64,000 nt of DNA from Agrobacterium larrymoorei (GTDB lineage: Bacteria; Pseudomonadota; Alphaproteobacteria; Rhizobiales; Rhizobiaceae): assembly GCF_005145045.1 (NCBI RefSeq), contig NZ_CP039694.1:340102-404101 (forward strand). Direction: 5' to 3'. Each line of letters opens with the position of its first letter. The first letter of the stretch is position 1. The notes under the pieces are model-generated. The model was given only the letters and a program-made list of their open reading frames with translations, ran no database searches and was not told where the DNA came from. Made by a program: the position numbers and the translations under genes. This document shows positions 8,463-17,321 of this stretch, piece after piece.

Positions 8463-9410
8463 TCAGATGACGGGAGTTGGAAGCGTATCGCCAGCGAAGT
8501 GAGCCACGAGGTTGTCGCGCACCAGCTTGCCCATTGCTTTGCGGGTTTCAATTGTGCCCGAAGCGTGATGCGGCTGCACCAGAACATTGTCGAGTTTCAA
8601 GAAGCGCGGGTTGAGATTTGGCTCCCCTTCGAACACGTCGAGCGCGGCGGATCCAAGCGTGCCGCTTTCCAACGCGTCGAGCAGCGCATCCTCATCTATA
8701 TTAGAAGCACGCGAGATGTTGATCAGCATGCCTTCCGGGCCAAGAGCTTCAAGGACCTCCTTCGAAACGATATGGCGCGTGGCGGCTGAAGCGGCGAGCG
8801 TAACAAACAGGAAGTCAGAGTGCCGGGCGAGTTCGACTGGATCGGCGATGAAGGTGATGTTCTTTGCAAAATCCTTTGCCGCCACATCGCTATAGGCAAT
8901 ATCCATGTCGAAGCCCCTAAGGCGCTTGGTAACCTCAAAGCCTATCCGGCCTAGGCCCAGCACGCCTGCCTTCCGGCCCCAGACCTTTCGCTTTAGCGGG
9001 TAAAGGCCCTTCGCCGACCAGCTTCCGTCCTTTACCCACCGCTCCGCACCAATCATTCCGCGTGACTGAACGAGCATCATGGCCACACCGAGATCAGCGA
9101 CGTCGTTGGTCAGCACATCAGGCGTGTTGGTGACGCGAATGCCACGTGCGCGACAGGCCTCGAGATTGACTGCATCGTAGCCGACCCCGTACACCGACAC
9201 CACTTCCAGCTTCGGCAACCTGCCGATGAGCTCTGCCGAGGCACCGAGCTCTCCACGGGTAGCGATGCCGCGGATGTTTCCGCCATGCTGCTGCAGGAAT
9301 GCGTCGCGATCTGTCGCCTCATAAAGCTTGCGAACTTCAAATTTTGCCTCGAGCTCGACCAGATCCCATTCCGGGTATGGGCCGACAAGCAGAATCTCCG
9401 GCTTGGTCAT
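8463..9410 (-). CDS. D-isomer specific 2-hydroxyacid dehydrogenase
   Basis: 315-residue NAD(P)-dependent 2-hydroxyacid dehydrogenase of the glyoxylate/hydroxypyruvate or 2-ketogluconate reductase kind. Start at 9410 (MTKPEILLVGPYPEW) with GGAGGAC before it. Substrate-domain segment VSVYGVGYDAVN, Rossmann motif LGLGRIGFEVTKRL, catalytic Arg in INISRASNIDEDAL, Glu in VFEGEP and His in QPHHASGT. Located between gluconokinase and idnD-like genes, so 2-ketogluconate or 2,5-diketogluconate reduction is a reasonable guess, not proved. Confidence 0.85.
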   Translation of the reverse strand: MTKPEILLVGPYPEWDLVELEAKFEVRKLYEATDRDAFLQQHGGNIRGIATRGELGASAELIGRLPKLEVVSVYGVGYDAVNLEACRARGIRVTNTPDVLTNDVADLGVAMMLVQSRGMIGAERWVKDGSWSAKGLYPLKRKVWGRKAGVLGLGRIGFEVTKRLRGFDMDIAYSDVAAKDFAKNITFIADPVELARHSDFLFVTLAASAATRHIVSKEVLEALGPEGMLINISRASNIDEDALLDALESGTLGSAALDVFEGEPNLNPRFLKLDNVLVQPHHASGTIETRKAMGKLVRDNLVAHFAGDTLPTPVI

Positions 9411-9432
9411 AGTGTCCTCCATGATAAATTTA

Positions 9433-9993
9433 TCAATTGTCTGTTGCGGTCGCAAAACCGAACGCGGCGATGCGGGCGATGGCATCGTGAACGATCCGTT
9501 CGAGCGGCTGGTCGATTTCCACGGTCACTACGTCCCGCTCGCTTTGCGGTAGTTCCAGCGTGGCTAATTGGCTGTCGAGCAACGACAGCGGCATGTAATG
9601 GCCTTCGCGGGCGCCCATCCGCGAGGCTAGCAGTGTCCGCGTTCCCTGCAGGAACACGAATGTCACCGGCCGCCCTGCCCTTGCCCGCAACAGGTCGCGG
9701 TAGGACCGTTTCAGCGCGGAGCAGGAGATGATGGTGCGCGCATCATCGCCGAGCTCAGTGCCGAGCACGTCCAGCCAGGGCCAGCGGTCGGCATCGTCAA
9801 GCGGAATGCCCTGGCGCATCTTCTCGACATTGGCGGTCGGATGACGGCTGTCGCCTTCGATGTAACGGCAGTCGAGCATGGACGCGAGCCTTTCGCCGAC
9901 GGATGTCTTGCCGCAACCGGAGACCCCCATCACGACGATCGGCCCGATGGCACCGGCAGTTTCAGAGAGACGTGGTGATGCCGCCGTCGACAT
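9433..9993 (-). CDS. gntK: gluconokinase
   Basis: Shikimate-kinase-fold carbohydrate kinase, about 186 residues, phosphorylating gluconate to 6-phosphogluconate. P-loop GVSGCGKTS at residues 23-31, then the family sequence EGDSRHPTANVEKMRQGIPL, DRWPWLDVL, CSALKRSYRDLLR, FVFLQGTRTLLASRM and the GHYMPLSLLDSQL motif. Start is uncertain: ATG at 9993 and 10008 both overlap the 3' end of the upstream SDR gene and neither has a clear ribosome site, suggesting translational coupling. Forms the idonate/gluconate trio with the flanking genes. Confidence 0.9.
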   Translation of the reverse strand: MSTAASPRLSETAGAIGPIVVMGVSGCGKTSVGERLASMLDCRYIEGDSRHPTANVEKMRQGIPLDDADRWPWLDVLGTELGDDARTIISCSALKRSYRDLLRARAGRPVTFVFLQGTRTLLASRMGAREGHYMPLSLLDSQLATLELPQSERDVVTVEIDQPLERIVHDAIARIAAFGFATATDN

Positions 9994-10729
9994 AAAGCGT
10001 GTGTCCATTCACGAAAGAGGAAGCCTTGCCGGACAGGAACACCGCAGCACCGACCAGTTCGTCGACATTGCCCCAGCGGGCAGCCGGCGTGCGTTTCTCC
10101 AGCCAGGACGAGAATTCCTCGCTGTCGACCAGCGCCTGGTTCAGCGGCGTCTTGAAGTAACCTGGCGCGAGCGCATTCACCTGCAGGCCATGTTTGGCCC
10201 AGTCGGTGCACATGCCGCGCGTCAGGTTTTTGACTGCACCCTTGGTGGCCGTATAGGGCGCGATGCCCGGACGGGCGAGTTCGCTCTGCACCGAGGCGAT
10301 GTTGATGATCTTGCCGCGACCGCGACCGATCATGTGCTTGGCAACCGCCTGACCGACGTAAAACACGCTGGAGACATTGGTCTTCAGCAACTGTTCCCAG
10401 CGGTCGACGGGAAAATCCTCCAGCGGTGCGCGGAACTGCATGCCGGCATTGTTGACGAGGATATCGATCGGCCCAACGCGGGCTTCGATCTCGTCGACAC
10501 CCTTACGCACGGCTTCGGCTTCGGTGACGTCGAAATCGGATGCAGATACTTTTGCACCGGCGGCGGTCAAATGGTTGACGGCCGTATCGAGTTTGGCCTT
10601 GTCGCGGCCGTTCAGCACCACTTCGGCGCCATGCGCGGCAAGCCCTTCGGCAAGCGCAAAACCAATTCCCTGCGAAGAGCCCGTCACTAGAGCCCGAAGG
10701 CCCGAAAGATCAAAAAGGTCGGAAACCAT
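9962..10729 (-). CDS. idnO: gluconate 5-dehydrogenase-like SDR
   Basis: 255-residue classical short-chain dehydrogenase. Start at 10729 (MVSDLFDLSGLRALV). Cofactor motif TGSSQGIG, NNAG in ILVNNAGMQFRAPLEDF, catalytic Tyr and Lys in APYTATKGAVKNL, and C-terminal LYVDGGITTSL. The FRAPLEDFPVDRWE segment is typical of gluconate 5-dehydrogenases interconverting gluconate and 5-ketogluconate. Its 3' end overlaps gluconokinase. Ten bp separate it from the HpcH/HpaI aldolase upstream. Confidence 0.82.
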   Translation of the reverse strand: MVSDLFDLSGLRALVTGSSQGIGFALAEGLAAHGAEVVLNGRDKAKLDTAVNHLTAAGAKVSASDFDVTEAEAVRKGVDEIEARVGPIDILVNNAGMQFRAPLEDFPVDRWEQLLKTNVSSVFYVGQAVAKHMIGRGRGKIINIASVQSELARPGIAPYTATKGAVKNLTRGMCTDWAKHGLQVNALAPGYFKTPLNQALVDSEEFSSWLEKRTPAARWGNVDELVGAAVFLSGKASSFVNGHTLYVDGGITTSL

Positions 10730-10739
10730 TCTATCGCCC

Positions 10740-11438
10740 TCAAGCAATCGCGTTTTTCACCGCCGCGAGACCGCGACGCAGGAACGGGTCCGAATGCACG
10801 TAGAAGAACTGCACGCCCTTGCCGCGCCAATGCGGGATCTCATCGAGCGTAGCGAGCGTTCCGGCAATCTTGCCCGTCGCACGGATCTTGTCGACGGCAA
10901 CCGCCACCTTTTCCATGACAACATCCGGGCGCGGTTCGCCGAACGGCGGCGCCGGCGGATATCCCATGTCCTGTGACAGATCGCCGGGACCGATGAAAAA
11001 CACATCGATGCCTTCGACCTTCAGCATTTCTTCGAGTTCATCGATTGCATCAACGGTTTCGATCATGGCGATCACAAGCCGCTTTTCATAATCGGAGGGA
11101 ATGGCGTAGCGAACGGCATCCACGATCGCGCGCGCTTCCTGCGCGTTGCCGATCATCGGCACCATGATGCCATCCGCGCCTGCATTCAGATAACGGATGA
11201 TCAGCGGCCGTTCGTGCGATTGCGGACGAACGATGGCGGCGCCACCCGCGCCCCTGACGATCTGCGCGGTTTCGCGCACATCTTCAAAACTCCAGGTCCC
11301 GTGCTCGCAGTCCACGAAGACCGCATCGGCCCCCAGTTCTACCAGACGCGCAGAAATTCCTGAATGCGTATGATGCGGCGTGAACATGCTGATGGCTTCA
11401 CCCGCAGCAAGACGTGCGCGCAGTTTTGCTCCATTCAT
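10740..11438 (-). CDS. HpcH/HpaI family aldolase
   Basis: 232-residue class II aldolase of the HpaI/KDR-aldolase family, cleaving 2-keto-3-deoxy acids to pyruvate or a pyruvate analogue plus an aldehyde. Motifs: VFVDCEHGTWSFEDV, the substrate-loop RPQSHERPLIIRYL, GADGIMVPMIGNAQEAR, the metal ligand region IAMIETVDAIDELEEML and FIGPGDLSQDMG. It starts 15 bp after the SDR gene and ends 10 bp before idnO. In this operon it could cleave a keto-deoxy sugar acid made by a dehydratase, but that dehydratase is not in the operon. Confidence 0.85.
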   Translation of the reverse strand: MNGAKLRARLAAGEAISMFTPHHTHSGISARLVELGADAVFVDCEHGTWSFEDVRETAQIVRGAGGAAIVRPQSHERPLIIRYLNAGADGIMVPMIGNAQEARAIVDAVRYAIPSDYEKRLVIAMIETVDAIDELEEMLKVEGIDVFFIGPGDLSQDMGYPPAPPFGEPRPDVVMEKVAVAVDKIRATGKIAGTLATLDEIPHWRGKGVQFFYVHSDPFLRRGLAAVKNAIA

Positions 11439-11453
11439 GACTTTTCCTCTCCC

Positions 11454-12260
11454 TTATTTCTTGCTTGGCATGTCCGGCGTATCGGCCGGAGCCCCGACCC
11501 AGCGTGCCGTCTCGATATCGGCGGACGTGTCACGCATATGAACCGGGCAGATATGCAGTTCGGGAATGACCGCGCTTTTGCCCAGGCTCGCACACAGGGC
11601 AATCGCGCGGGCAACTTCGTGAGGATCCATCATCACCGCGCGCTCTTCCTTGAGGGGCGGTCGCGCGCGGTTGTCCATGATCGGCGTGTCGGTTTCGCCG
11701 GGCAAGATGGTCGTCGCCCGAATGCCCTGATTTCGGTAGGTGTTGTGGAGGAAAGACATGAAATTCTTCACGCCCGCCTTGGCCGCACCGTAAGCGACGC
11801 CACCGAGAAGGTTGGGATTGACGACGGCCAGAGACGAAACCGTAATGATGGTTCCCTCATTTCTCGCTATCATGTCGGGCAATACGGCTTGCGTCAGATT
11901 GAAGACGGCCGTCAGGTTGACATTGATGGTCGAGTTCCACTCTTCCTCGCTGATGAAGCGGGCGTTGAGAACCTTGCTGGCGCTGCCAGCATTGTTGACG
12001 AGGGTATCAACCGAGCCGATGCCCTCCTTCACCCACTTGATCGTTTCGAATATCTCGTCGCGCGATGCAATATCGAGCGCGCGAACAAAGGCCTTGCCTT
12101 TCTTCTTTTCGATCAAGGCCGCTACTTCGCGCAACGGTTCGAGACGGCGCCCGGTAAGAACAAGGGTTGCCCCCTCCTTGGCGAGAAGAAGGGCCGTCTC
12201 CCGACCGATACCTGAGCCTGCACCGGTGACGAGCGCGATCTTTCCGTTGAGCAACCCCAT
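11454..12260 (-). CDS. SDR family oxidoreductase
   Basis: 268-residue short-chain dehydrogenase. N-terminal TGAGSGIGRETALLL, NNAG (VDTLVNNAGSASKVL), catalytic Ser in TVSSLAVVNP, Tyr/Lys in VAYGAAKAGVKNF, then LPGETDTPIMDNR in place of the common PG-VTP loop. Substrate unknown. Only 9 bp follow hyuB and 15 bp precede the aldolase, so it is an internal gene of the hyu-to-idnD operon. Confidence 0.85.
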   Translation of the reverse strand: MGLLNGKIALVTGAGSGIGRETALLLAKEGATLVLTGRRLEPLREVAALIEKKKGKAFVRALDIASRDEIFETIKWVKEGIGSVDTLVNNAGSASKVLNARFISEEEWNSTINVNLTAVFNLTQAVLPDMIARNEGTIITVSSLAVVNPNLLGGVAYGAAKAGVKNFMSFLHNTYRNQGIRATTILPGETDTPIMDNRARPPLKEERAVMMDPHEVARAIALCASLGKSAVIPELHICPVHMRDTSADIETARWVGAPADTPDMPSKK

Positions 12261-12269
12261 GACTGCCTC

Positions 12270-13946
12270 CTATTCTGCTGCGACCGGAATCGGGCCAGTA
12301 TAGCCATAGATGTTCTTGGCTGACTGCGGTAAAACGAGCTTATCAGCAAGATCCTGCTCGATGAGTGCAGATGAGCGTTCGCTGGCTCGACCCCAGCCAC
12401 CACCGCCGGGCGTTTCGACTTCCAGCCTTTCGCCGGTTTTCAGAACGACCTTGCCCTTGGGGAAATGCGGCTCGCCCTCTTTCATTACCTTCCCGGCGGT
12501 CCCGCTTTGACCTCCGACGACACCGAAGCAGGGGTGACGAACCCGTTCGGAGGCCAGATAGATGTTCATCGGGTTATTGCCGAGGTTACGAAGCACGACG
12601 CGCTGGCCAAGACCGCCGCGATGCTTTCCCGCACCGCCAGAATCGGCAATGAGCTCTTTACGTTCCGTCAGAACAGGTACGGCAACCTCGAACATCTCAA
12701 CCGCCGTCACCTTGCAGTTAGACGGGAAGCTCAGCGTGTCGAGACCATCGAATTCCGATCGCGCACCCTGCCCACCATGAAAATTTTGCACGGATGCATA
12801 TTGGGAGCCGTCGTTGCGCTGCCCGACGCAGTTGGCCGCCCAGATCGGCGCCCCGCCGCTGTCGCCCAGCACCTTGTGTGGAACAATCCCCTCCAGAGCC
12901 CGGAAGATGAGTGACGGAATGACATGGCCGATGAGGTTACGGGAGTTACCCGCTGTCCATTCCTGCGGATTGAGAATGCAGCCCAATGGAGCCTCATCCG
13001 TAATCGGAACGATACAGCCCTCATTGTTTGGCGTTTCGGCGTCAAGAAGGCACTTTAGCGCGTATACCGAATGAGCATAACGATAATTGGTACGGCAATT
13101 GATCGAATGCAGGACCTGATCCGACGTGCCGGTGTAATCGACATGGATGGAATCGTCCTTGACGATAACCGCTGCCTTGAGCGTGACATCGACGTCATAC
13201 CCATCCAGGAGAACTTCGGCACTATAGGTGCCGTTCGGCCATTCGCGGATCGCCTTGCGGGTCTGGGCCTCGGAACGGGAGTGAATTGCCTGCGCCAGCC
13301 CTTCGACGTCATCGAGACCATACTCGTCGAGAAACTTCACCAGTTCCCGGCCCATGACGTTGTTTGCCGCAATCATCGATTCCAGATCGCCACGCACTTC
13401 AATCGGCATACGAACGGAAGCTTCGATGATGTCGAATACATCCTCGTTGGGGACGCCGGCCTTGAGGAGCTTCACAATCGGGAAACGAATTCCCTCCGCA
13501 AATATATCGCTCGCTTCGGAGTGCAGTGGCGCGCCACCGATATCGGGCAGGTGGGCAATCGATCCGGCATAGGCGACGACCTTGCCGTTCTTGAAGATCG
13601 GCGTGATCATCGTCACGTCCGGCAGGTGGCCCGTACCGATTTCCGGATCGTTAGTCGCAAGCACGTCGCCTTCGACCAGTTTTTCCGCCGGGAATTTCGG
13701 CAGAAAATACTTCTGGGCAGCGGCGGGCAGCGAGGTGATGAAGACCGGGATGGACCATGTGCACTGGGCAAGCGCTCTGCCCTTCGCATCGAGAAGGACG
13801 GTGACGTAGTCATGGTTCTCACGGACGATAGGCGAGAAAGCCGTTTTGCCAAGTACGTTGTCGGCCTGGTCCGCGATGAAGATCAAGCGGTTCCACATGA
13901 CTTGCAGATTGATCGGATCATTGAAATCGGTGGCGGGTTTCGACAT
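12270..13946 (-). CDS. hyuB: hydantoinase/oxoprolinase subunit B family protein
   Basis: 558-residue HyuB-family subunit of an ATP-dependent amidohydrolase of the N-methylhydantoinase / 5-oxoprolinase / acetone-carboxylase type. Family hallmarks: NRLIFIADQADNVLGKTAFS near the N-terminus, ENHDYVTVLLDAKG, DVLATNDPEIGTGHLPD, YAGSIAHLPDIGG, RAPDLR-like IRGDLE at the central helix, GDSGGAP and the glycine-rich C-terminus ETPGGGGWG. Begins 12 bp after hyuA. The pair would open a cyclic amide or a related strained carbonyl compound in the cytoplasm; substrate not readable. Confidence 0.88.
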   Translation of the reverse strand: MSKPATDFNDPINLQVMWNRLIFIADQADNVLGKTAFSPIVRENHDYVTVLLDAKGRALAQCTWSIPVFITSLPAAAQKYFLPKFPAEKLVEGDVLATNDPEIGTGHLPDVTMITPIFKNGKVVAYAGSIAHLPDIGGAPLHSEASDIFAEGIRFPIVKLLKAGVPNEDVFDIIEASVRMPIEVRGDLESMIAANNVMGRELVKFLDEYGLDDVEGLAQAIHSRSEAQTRKAIREWPNGTYSAEVLLDGYDVDVTLKAAVIVKDDSIHVDYTGTSDQVLHSINCRTNYRYAHSVYALKCLLDAETPNNEGCIVPITDEAPLGCILNPQEWTAGNSRNLIGHVIPSLIFRALEGIVPHKVLGDSGGAPIWAANCVGQRNDGSQYASVQNFHGGQGARSEFDGLDTLSFPSNCKVTAVEMFEVAVPVLTERKELIADSGGAGKHRGGLGQRVVLRNLGNNPMNIYLASERVRHPCFGVVGGQSGTAGKVMKEGEPHFPKGKVVLKTGERLEVETPGGGGWGRASERSSALIEQDLADKLVLPQSAKNIYGYTGPIPVAAE

Positions 13947-13958
13947 ATGGATGTCCCC

Positions 13959-16022
13959 TTAGAGAATGTTGATCACGAGGTTGCCGTGCGCATCGACATG
14001 GAAGACGCCGCTTGGACCCACGACCGCTGTTGATTCACGCTGTTCGACGATTGCAGGCCCCTTGACCGCCTCACCGACCGGCAGTTTGTAATGGTCATAA
14101 ACGGACGTCTCGACGTAGGTTCCCGCTTCCTGAAAGTAGACCTGACGGCTACCCTTTTTGGCGTCGGCAACAACAGTTTCGTGCGGGCGCGTAACCTGAT
14201 CCTTGTCCCCGCTGGCGCGCAAACGCCAGGTGATGACTTCGAGGGGCGCAGCAACGGTTCTGCCGAACAGTTCTCGATAGAGCTTGAAGAAGGCGTCGCG
14301 CAATTCCTGAAGAAACTGCTCTTTCGGCAAGGTCCGATCCGGCAGGACGATGGTGATTTCATGCCCCTGCCCTACGTGCCGCATATCCACGGTGTAACGA
14401 TTGGCAATGGTGTCCTTCGGTACGCCTGCCGCAGAAACGACTTCGGCACCTTGGGCCGCAAGGTCGTCCAGAAGCGTATTCATGGCATCGATATTCCACG
14501 CATCCAGCGCCATCGGATGGCTGACCGAAAGATCGACGGCCACGGGTGCGATCAACAGTCCAATGGCGGAACTGACACCGGCGCCGGTCGGGCAGATGAT
14601 CCGCGAAATGCCGAGCTTTCGGGCGATACCGTAGGCATGGACCGGCCCGGCACCACCAAACGCGACCATGGGCAGCGAACGCGGGTCGACGCCGAGATCG
14701 GTCGCGTGCATCGCGGCGGCCTTGCTCATGGATTCGTTGACCAGATCGTGGATGCCCCAGGCGCAGCGCTCCACCGAAACATCGAGCGAAGTCGCAAGCT
14801 TTTCCATCGCAACGCGCGCTGCATCCTTGGAAACCTTGAAAGAGCCGCCGACGAAGGATTCCGTCCCCATGTAGCCGAGCAGAATGTCCGCATCCGTGAC
14901 CGTTGGTTCGGTGCCGCCGCGCTGGTAGGCCGCCGGTCCCGGCATTGCGCCAGCAGAATGCGGGCCGACATCCAGAAGACCAAGAGGGTTTCTGGCCGCA
15001 ATGGAGCCGCCGCCCGCACCGATTTCGATCATCTGGATCGACTGAATTTTCAGCGGGAAGCCGGAGCCTTTGCGGAACCGCTGATAATGGGCGACCTCGA
15101 GATCCGTGCCGACATTCGGCTCGCCATCCGGGATCAGGCAGAGCTTTGCGGTCGTGCCGCCCATATCGAAGGACAACACGCTGTTTTCGCCAGCGGTGCG
15201 GCCGAATTCGGCAGCGGCGACAGCGCCTGCGGCCGGGCCCGATTCAATCAGGCGCACCGGAAGCTCCGCAGCGCGCTGGCTCGGCACCAGACCGCCGGAA
15301 GATGTCATCCACAGAACCTGACGGTCGATGCCTTTTTGCGCGAATTCGCGCTGAAGATGAGCAACGTGGCCCGCCATTTGCGGGCGTGTATAAGCGTTTA
15401 CCACCGTGGTGGATGCACGATCGAACTCGCGCATTTCCGGGCAGACTTCCGAAGAAAGCGAAACGAAAATATCGGGATTTTCTTCACGAAGAAGGGCTGC
15501 GACACGCTTTTCATGCTGCGGATATTTGTAGGCATGCAGCAGGCAGACTGCGACCGAGCTGATACCCTTCTCCTTCAGCCGACCGGCGATTTCGCGCACG
15601 GTTTCTTCCATCAGTTCAGTGATGACCGAACCATCGGCTGCGATGCGTTCCTGAGCACCGAAGCTGTTCGAGCGGGTGACCAGCGGATCGGGATATTTGA
15701 TGTTGAGATCATAGAGATCGTAGCGCCCCTCGTTGCGGATGCGCAGCATGTCCTGAAAGCCGTCCGATGTTACAAAACCTGTCTCGACGCCCTTACGCTC
15801 CAATACGGCATTGGTCACGACAGTCGTTGCACCCAGAACCTGGATGTTGTCGATCGAAATTGTTGCGGCGTGCTTTTCGAGCAACTCGGATACGCCCTGA
15901 ACGACAGCTTCGGCAGGGTTTTTCGGTGTGCTCAGGACCTTGTGCAGATGGAGTTCTCCACTGTCATCAAGCAGAGCGAAGTCGGTAAAAGTACCGCCAG
16001 TGTCGAAAGCAAGTTTTGCCAT
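13959..16022 (-). CDS. hyuA: hydantoinase/oxoprolinase subunit A family protein
   Basis: 687-residue HyuA-family ATPase subunit. Start at 16022 (MAKLAFDTGGTFTDF) chosen because the phosphate-binding DTGGTFTD opens the protein and GAGGGAAC precedes it. Other marks: TTVVTNAVLERKG, ASTTVVNAYTRP, LIESGPAAGAVAAAEFG, SFDMGGTTAKLCLI, IGAGGGSIA, DADILLGYMG and VAFGGAGPVHAYGIAR. With hyuB it forms the first two genes of an eight-gene operon. The promoter region contains a 43-bp element also present before livK. Confidence 0.9.
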   Translation of the reverse strand: MAKLAFDTGGTFTDFALLDDSGELHLHKVLSTPKNPAEAVVQGVSELLEKHAATISIDNIQVLGATTVVTNAVLERKGVETGFVTSDGFQDMLRIRNEGRYDLYDLNIKYPDPLVTRSNSFGAQERIAADGSVITELMEETVREIAGRLKEKGISSVAVCLLHAYKYPQHEKRVAALLREENPDIFVSLSSEVCPEMREFDRASTTVVNAYTRPQMAGHVAHLQREFAQKGIDRQVLWMTSSGGLVPSQRAAELPVRLIESGPAAGAVAAAEFGRTAGENSVLSFDMGGTTAKLCLIPDGEPNVGTDLEVAHYQRFRKGSGFPLKIQSIQMIEIGAGGGSIAARNPLGLLDVGPHSAGAMPGPAAYQRGGTEPTVTDADILLGYMGTESFVGGSFKVSKDAARVAMEKLATSLDVSVERCAWGIHDLVNESMSKAAAMHATDLGVDPRSLPMVAFGGAGPVHAYGIARKLGISRIICPTGAGVSSAIGLLIAPVAVDLSVSHPMALDAWNIDAMNTLLDDLAAQGAEVVSAAGVPKDTIANRYTVDMRHVGQGHEITIVLPDRTLPKEQFLQELRDAFFKLYRELFGRTVAAPLEVITWRLRASGDKDQVTRPHETVVADAKKGSRQVYFQEAGTYVETSVYDHYKLPVGEAVKGPAIVEQRESTAVVGPSGVFHVDAHGNLVINIL

Positions 16023-16118
16023 AGTTCCCTCAAAGCGACCTCGCAGCCTTTGGTGCTGCTTTGCAGACCCATCGTTCAGGTCCGTTTCTGAGGAGAGGTT
16101 AGGAGAGACTGGCATGCA

Positions 16119-16161
16119 TTGGCCAACACAACTACAGTCTGCCGCTATAGGGTTTGCTTAT
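16119..16161. promoter_or_regulatory. 43-bp shared promoter element, hyuA copy
   Basis: Begins TTGGCCAACACAACT, then TCTGCCGCTATAG, GTTT and CTTAT; nearly identical in sequence, length and orientation to 23315-23357. It lies 97 bp before hyuA. The CTATAG...CTTAT part is a LysR-like imperfect dyad. The 16023-16306 gap between hyuA and the LysR gene holds no gene. Confidence 0.6.
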
Positions 16162-16306
16162 GACAGTGGTAGCGTTTCAAACACCGAACTTGCATTCGCG
16201 GTAAGCGTACCGCGCGACAAATCAGTGCTGTTAGCACCGATGATGTGCTCATATGTGCGCGGCATTCGAGTGGCGACAGAGCTTTCAGGCGACAGCCGCG
16301 TTCAGA

Positions 16307-17245
16307 TTAAATCGCGCGAATGCCTGGGTGATGTTCGCTCTGCATCTTGGCGACGATCTCGAGGAGAACCGATCGTGCCGCGAGCGCCGGTTCGGACAAC
16401 GGAAGATGGTCGGAGGTACATAGAGACACGGTTGCATCGATCACCGGCTTGGTGAGAGGATGCATCTGCGCACCTTGAAAACTTGTGGTTTCCAGAACCA
16501 CGGATGCGGGCAGGATCGTCGAACCGAGGCCATCCAAAACAGCGGCGCTGAGTGCTGGGATGGATTCCAGCTCCGATATGACCTCGGGCTTTGCCCGCGC
16601 CCGACCGACCGCATCGTCGATCAAACGCCGCAAGAAATGCGATTTGCTCGGCAATAGCAGCGGCATCGCGTCCAGAGACGATAGAGGCAACGCCTTGCCG
16701 GGCGCTTCAGGAAGCGTCATGCCCGCAGGCGAGACCAGATACATTTCCTCCCGGAACAACGGCCGCAGTGACACGCCTTTGATCGGATCCGATGTATATA
16801 TGAGCGCCATGTCCATTTTGCCGGTCATGATCAGCTCGCTCAGGATATGGCCAAAACTGTCATTGATATGCACTGTGATATCGGGAAACCGTGCTCTCAT
16901 TGCCTTAATCAGCGGGAGAGACAGCGCGCTTGAGGAGGAATAGGTTGCCAAACCAATCGAAACCCGGCCCGACAAGGACCGTGCGGACTGATCGATATCG
17001 ATCTGCGTCTGCTCGATCTGCTTTAGCATGATCTGAGCGTTTCGATAGAGAATAAGCCCTGCTTCCGTCGGGGTAATGCCGACATTGCTGCGGATGAGAA
17101 GCTGGTGCTTGAAGTGTTGTTCTAGCGAAGCAATCTGCTGGGACAGGGCCGGCTGCGCGACACGAAGGATACTGGCTGCGCGCGACACACTTCCCGTATC
17201 GATTATCTTTACAAAGCTCTTCAGTTTCTTGAAATCAACGCTCAT
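16307..17245 (-). CDS. LysR family transcriptional regulator
   Basis: 312-residue LysR-type regulator. ATG at 17245 (MSVDFKKLKSFVKIID) preceded by GCGGGGAA; a GTG 12 bp upstream is possible. Helix-turn-helix in residues about 5-62 (GSVSRAASILRVAQPALSQQIASLE), then the effector domain (VSIGLATYSSSSALSLPLIKAM, ITVHINDSFGHILSELIMTG). It lies between the aminotransferase/liv genes and the hyu operon and is the only regulator in this stretch, so it is the obvious candidate to act at the shared 43-bp element. Confidence 0.88.
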   Translation of the reverse strand: MSVDFKKLKSFVKIIDTGSVSRAASILRVAQPALSQQIASLEQHFKHQLLIRSNVGITPTEAGLILYRNAQIMLKQIEQTQIDIDQSARSLSGRVSIGLATYSSSSALSLPLIKAMRARFPDITVHINDSFGHILSELIMTGKMDMALIYTSDPIKGVSLRPLFREEMYLVSPAGMTLPEAPGKALPLSSLDAMPLLLPSKSHFLRRLIDDAVGRARAKPEVISELESIPALSAAVLDGLGSTILPASVVLETTSFQGAQMHPLTKPVIDATVSLCTSDHLPLSEPALAARSVLLEIVAKMQSEHHPGIRAI

Positions 17246-17274
17246 GGTTCCCCGCACTTTTTGGGGAGATTAGG

Positions 17275-17310
17275 CCGTGTCGAAGGGCATAAGCAAGCCC
17301 TCCGACACGG
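17275..17310 (-). terminator. stem-loop after the aminotransferase gene
   Basis: 14-bp stem with one mismatch (CCGTGTCGAAGGGC / GCCCTCCGACACGG) and an 8-nt loop, just downstream of the aminotransferase stop and 30 bp before the LysR start. There is no T-run, so it may attenuate or mark an mRNA end rather than act as a classical terminator. Confidence 0.5.
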
Positions 17311-17321
17311 ATTGGGGATCG

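Noticed and set aside
14091..16091. 666-codon plus-strand open frame
   Set aside because: It is the antisense of hyuA, whose conserved DTGGTFTD, GGTTAK and GAGGGS motifs show the minus strand is coding. High-GC third-position bias opens the antisense frame.
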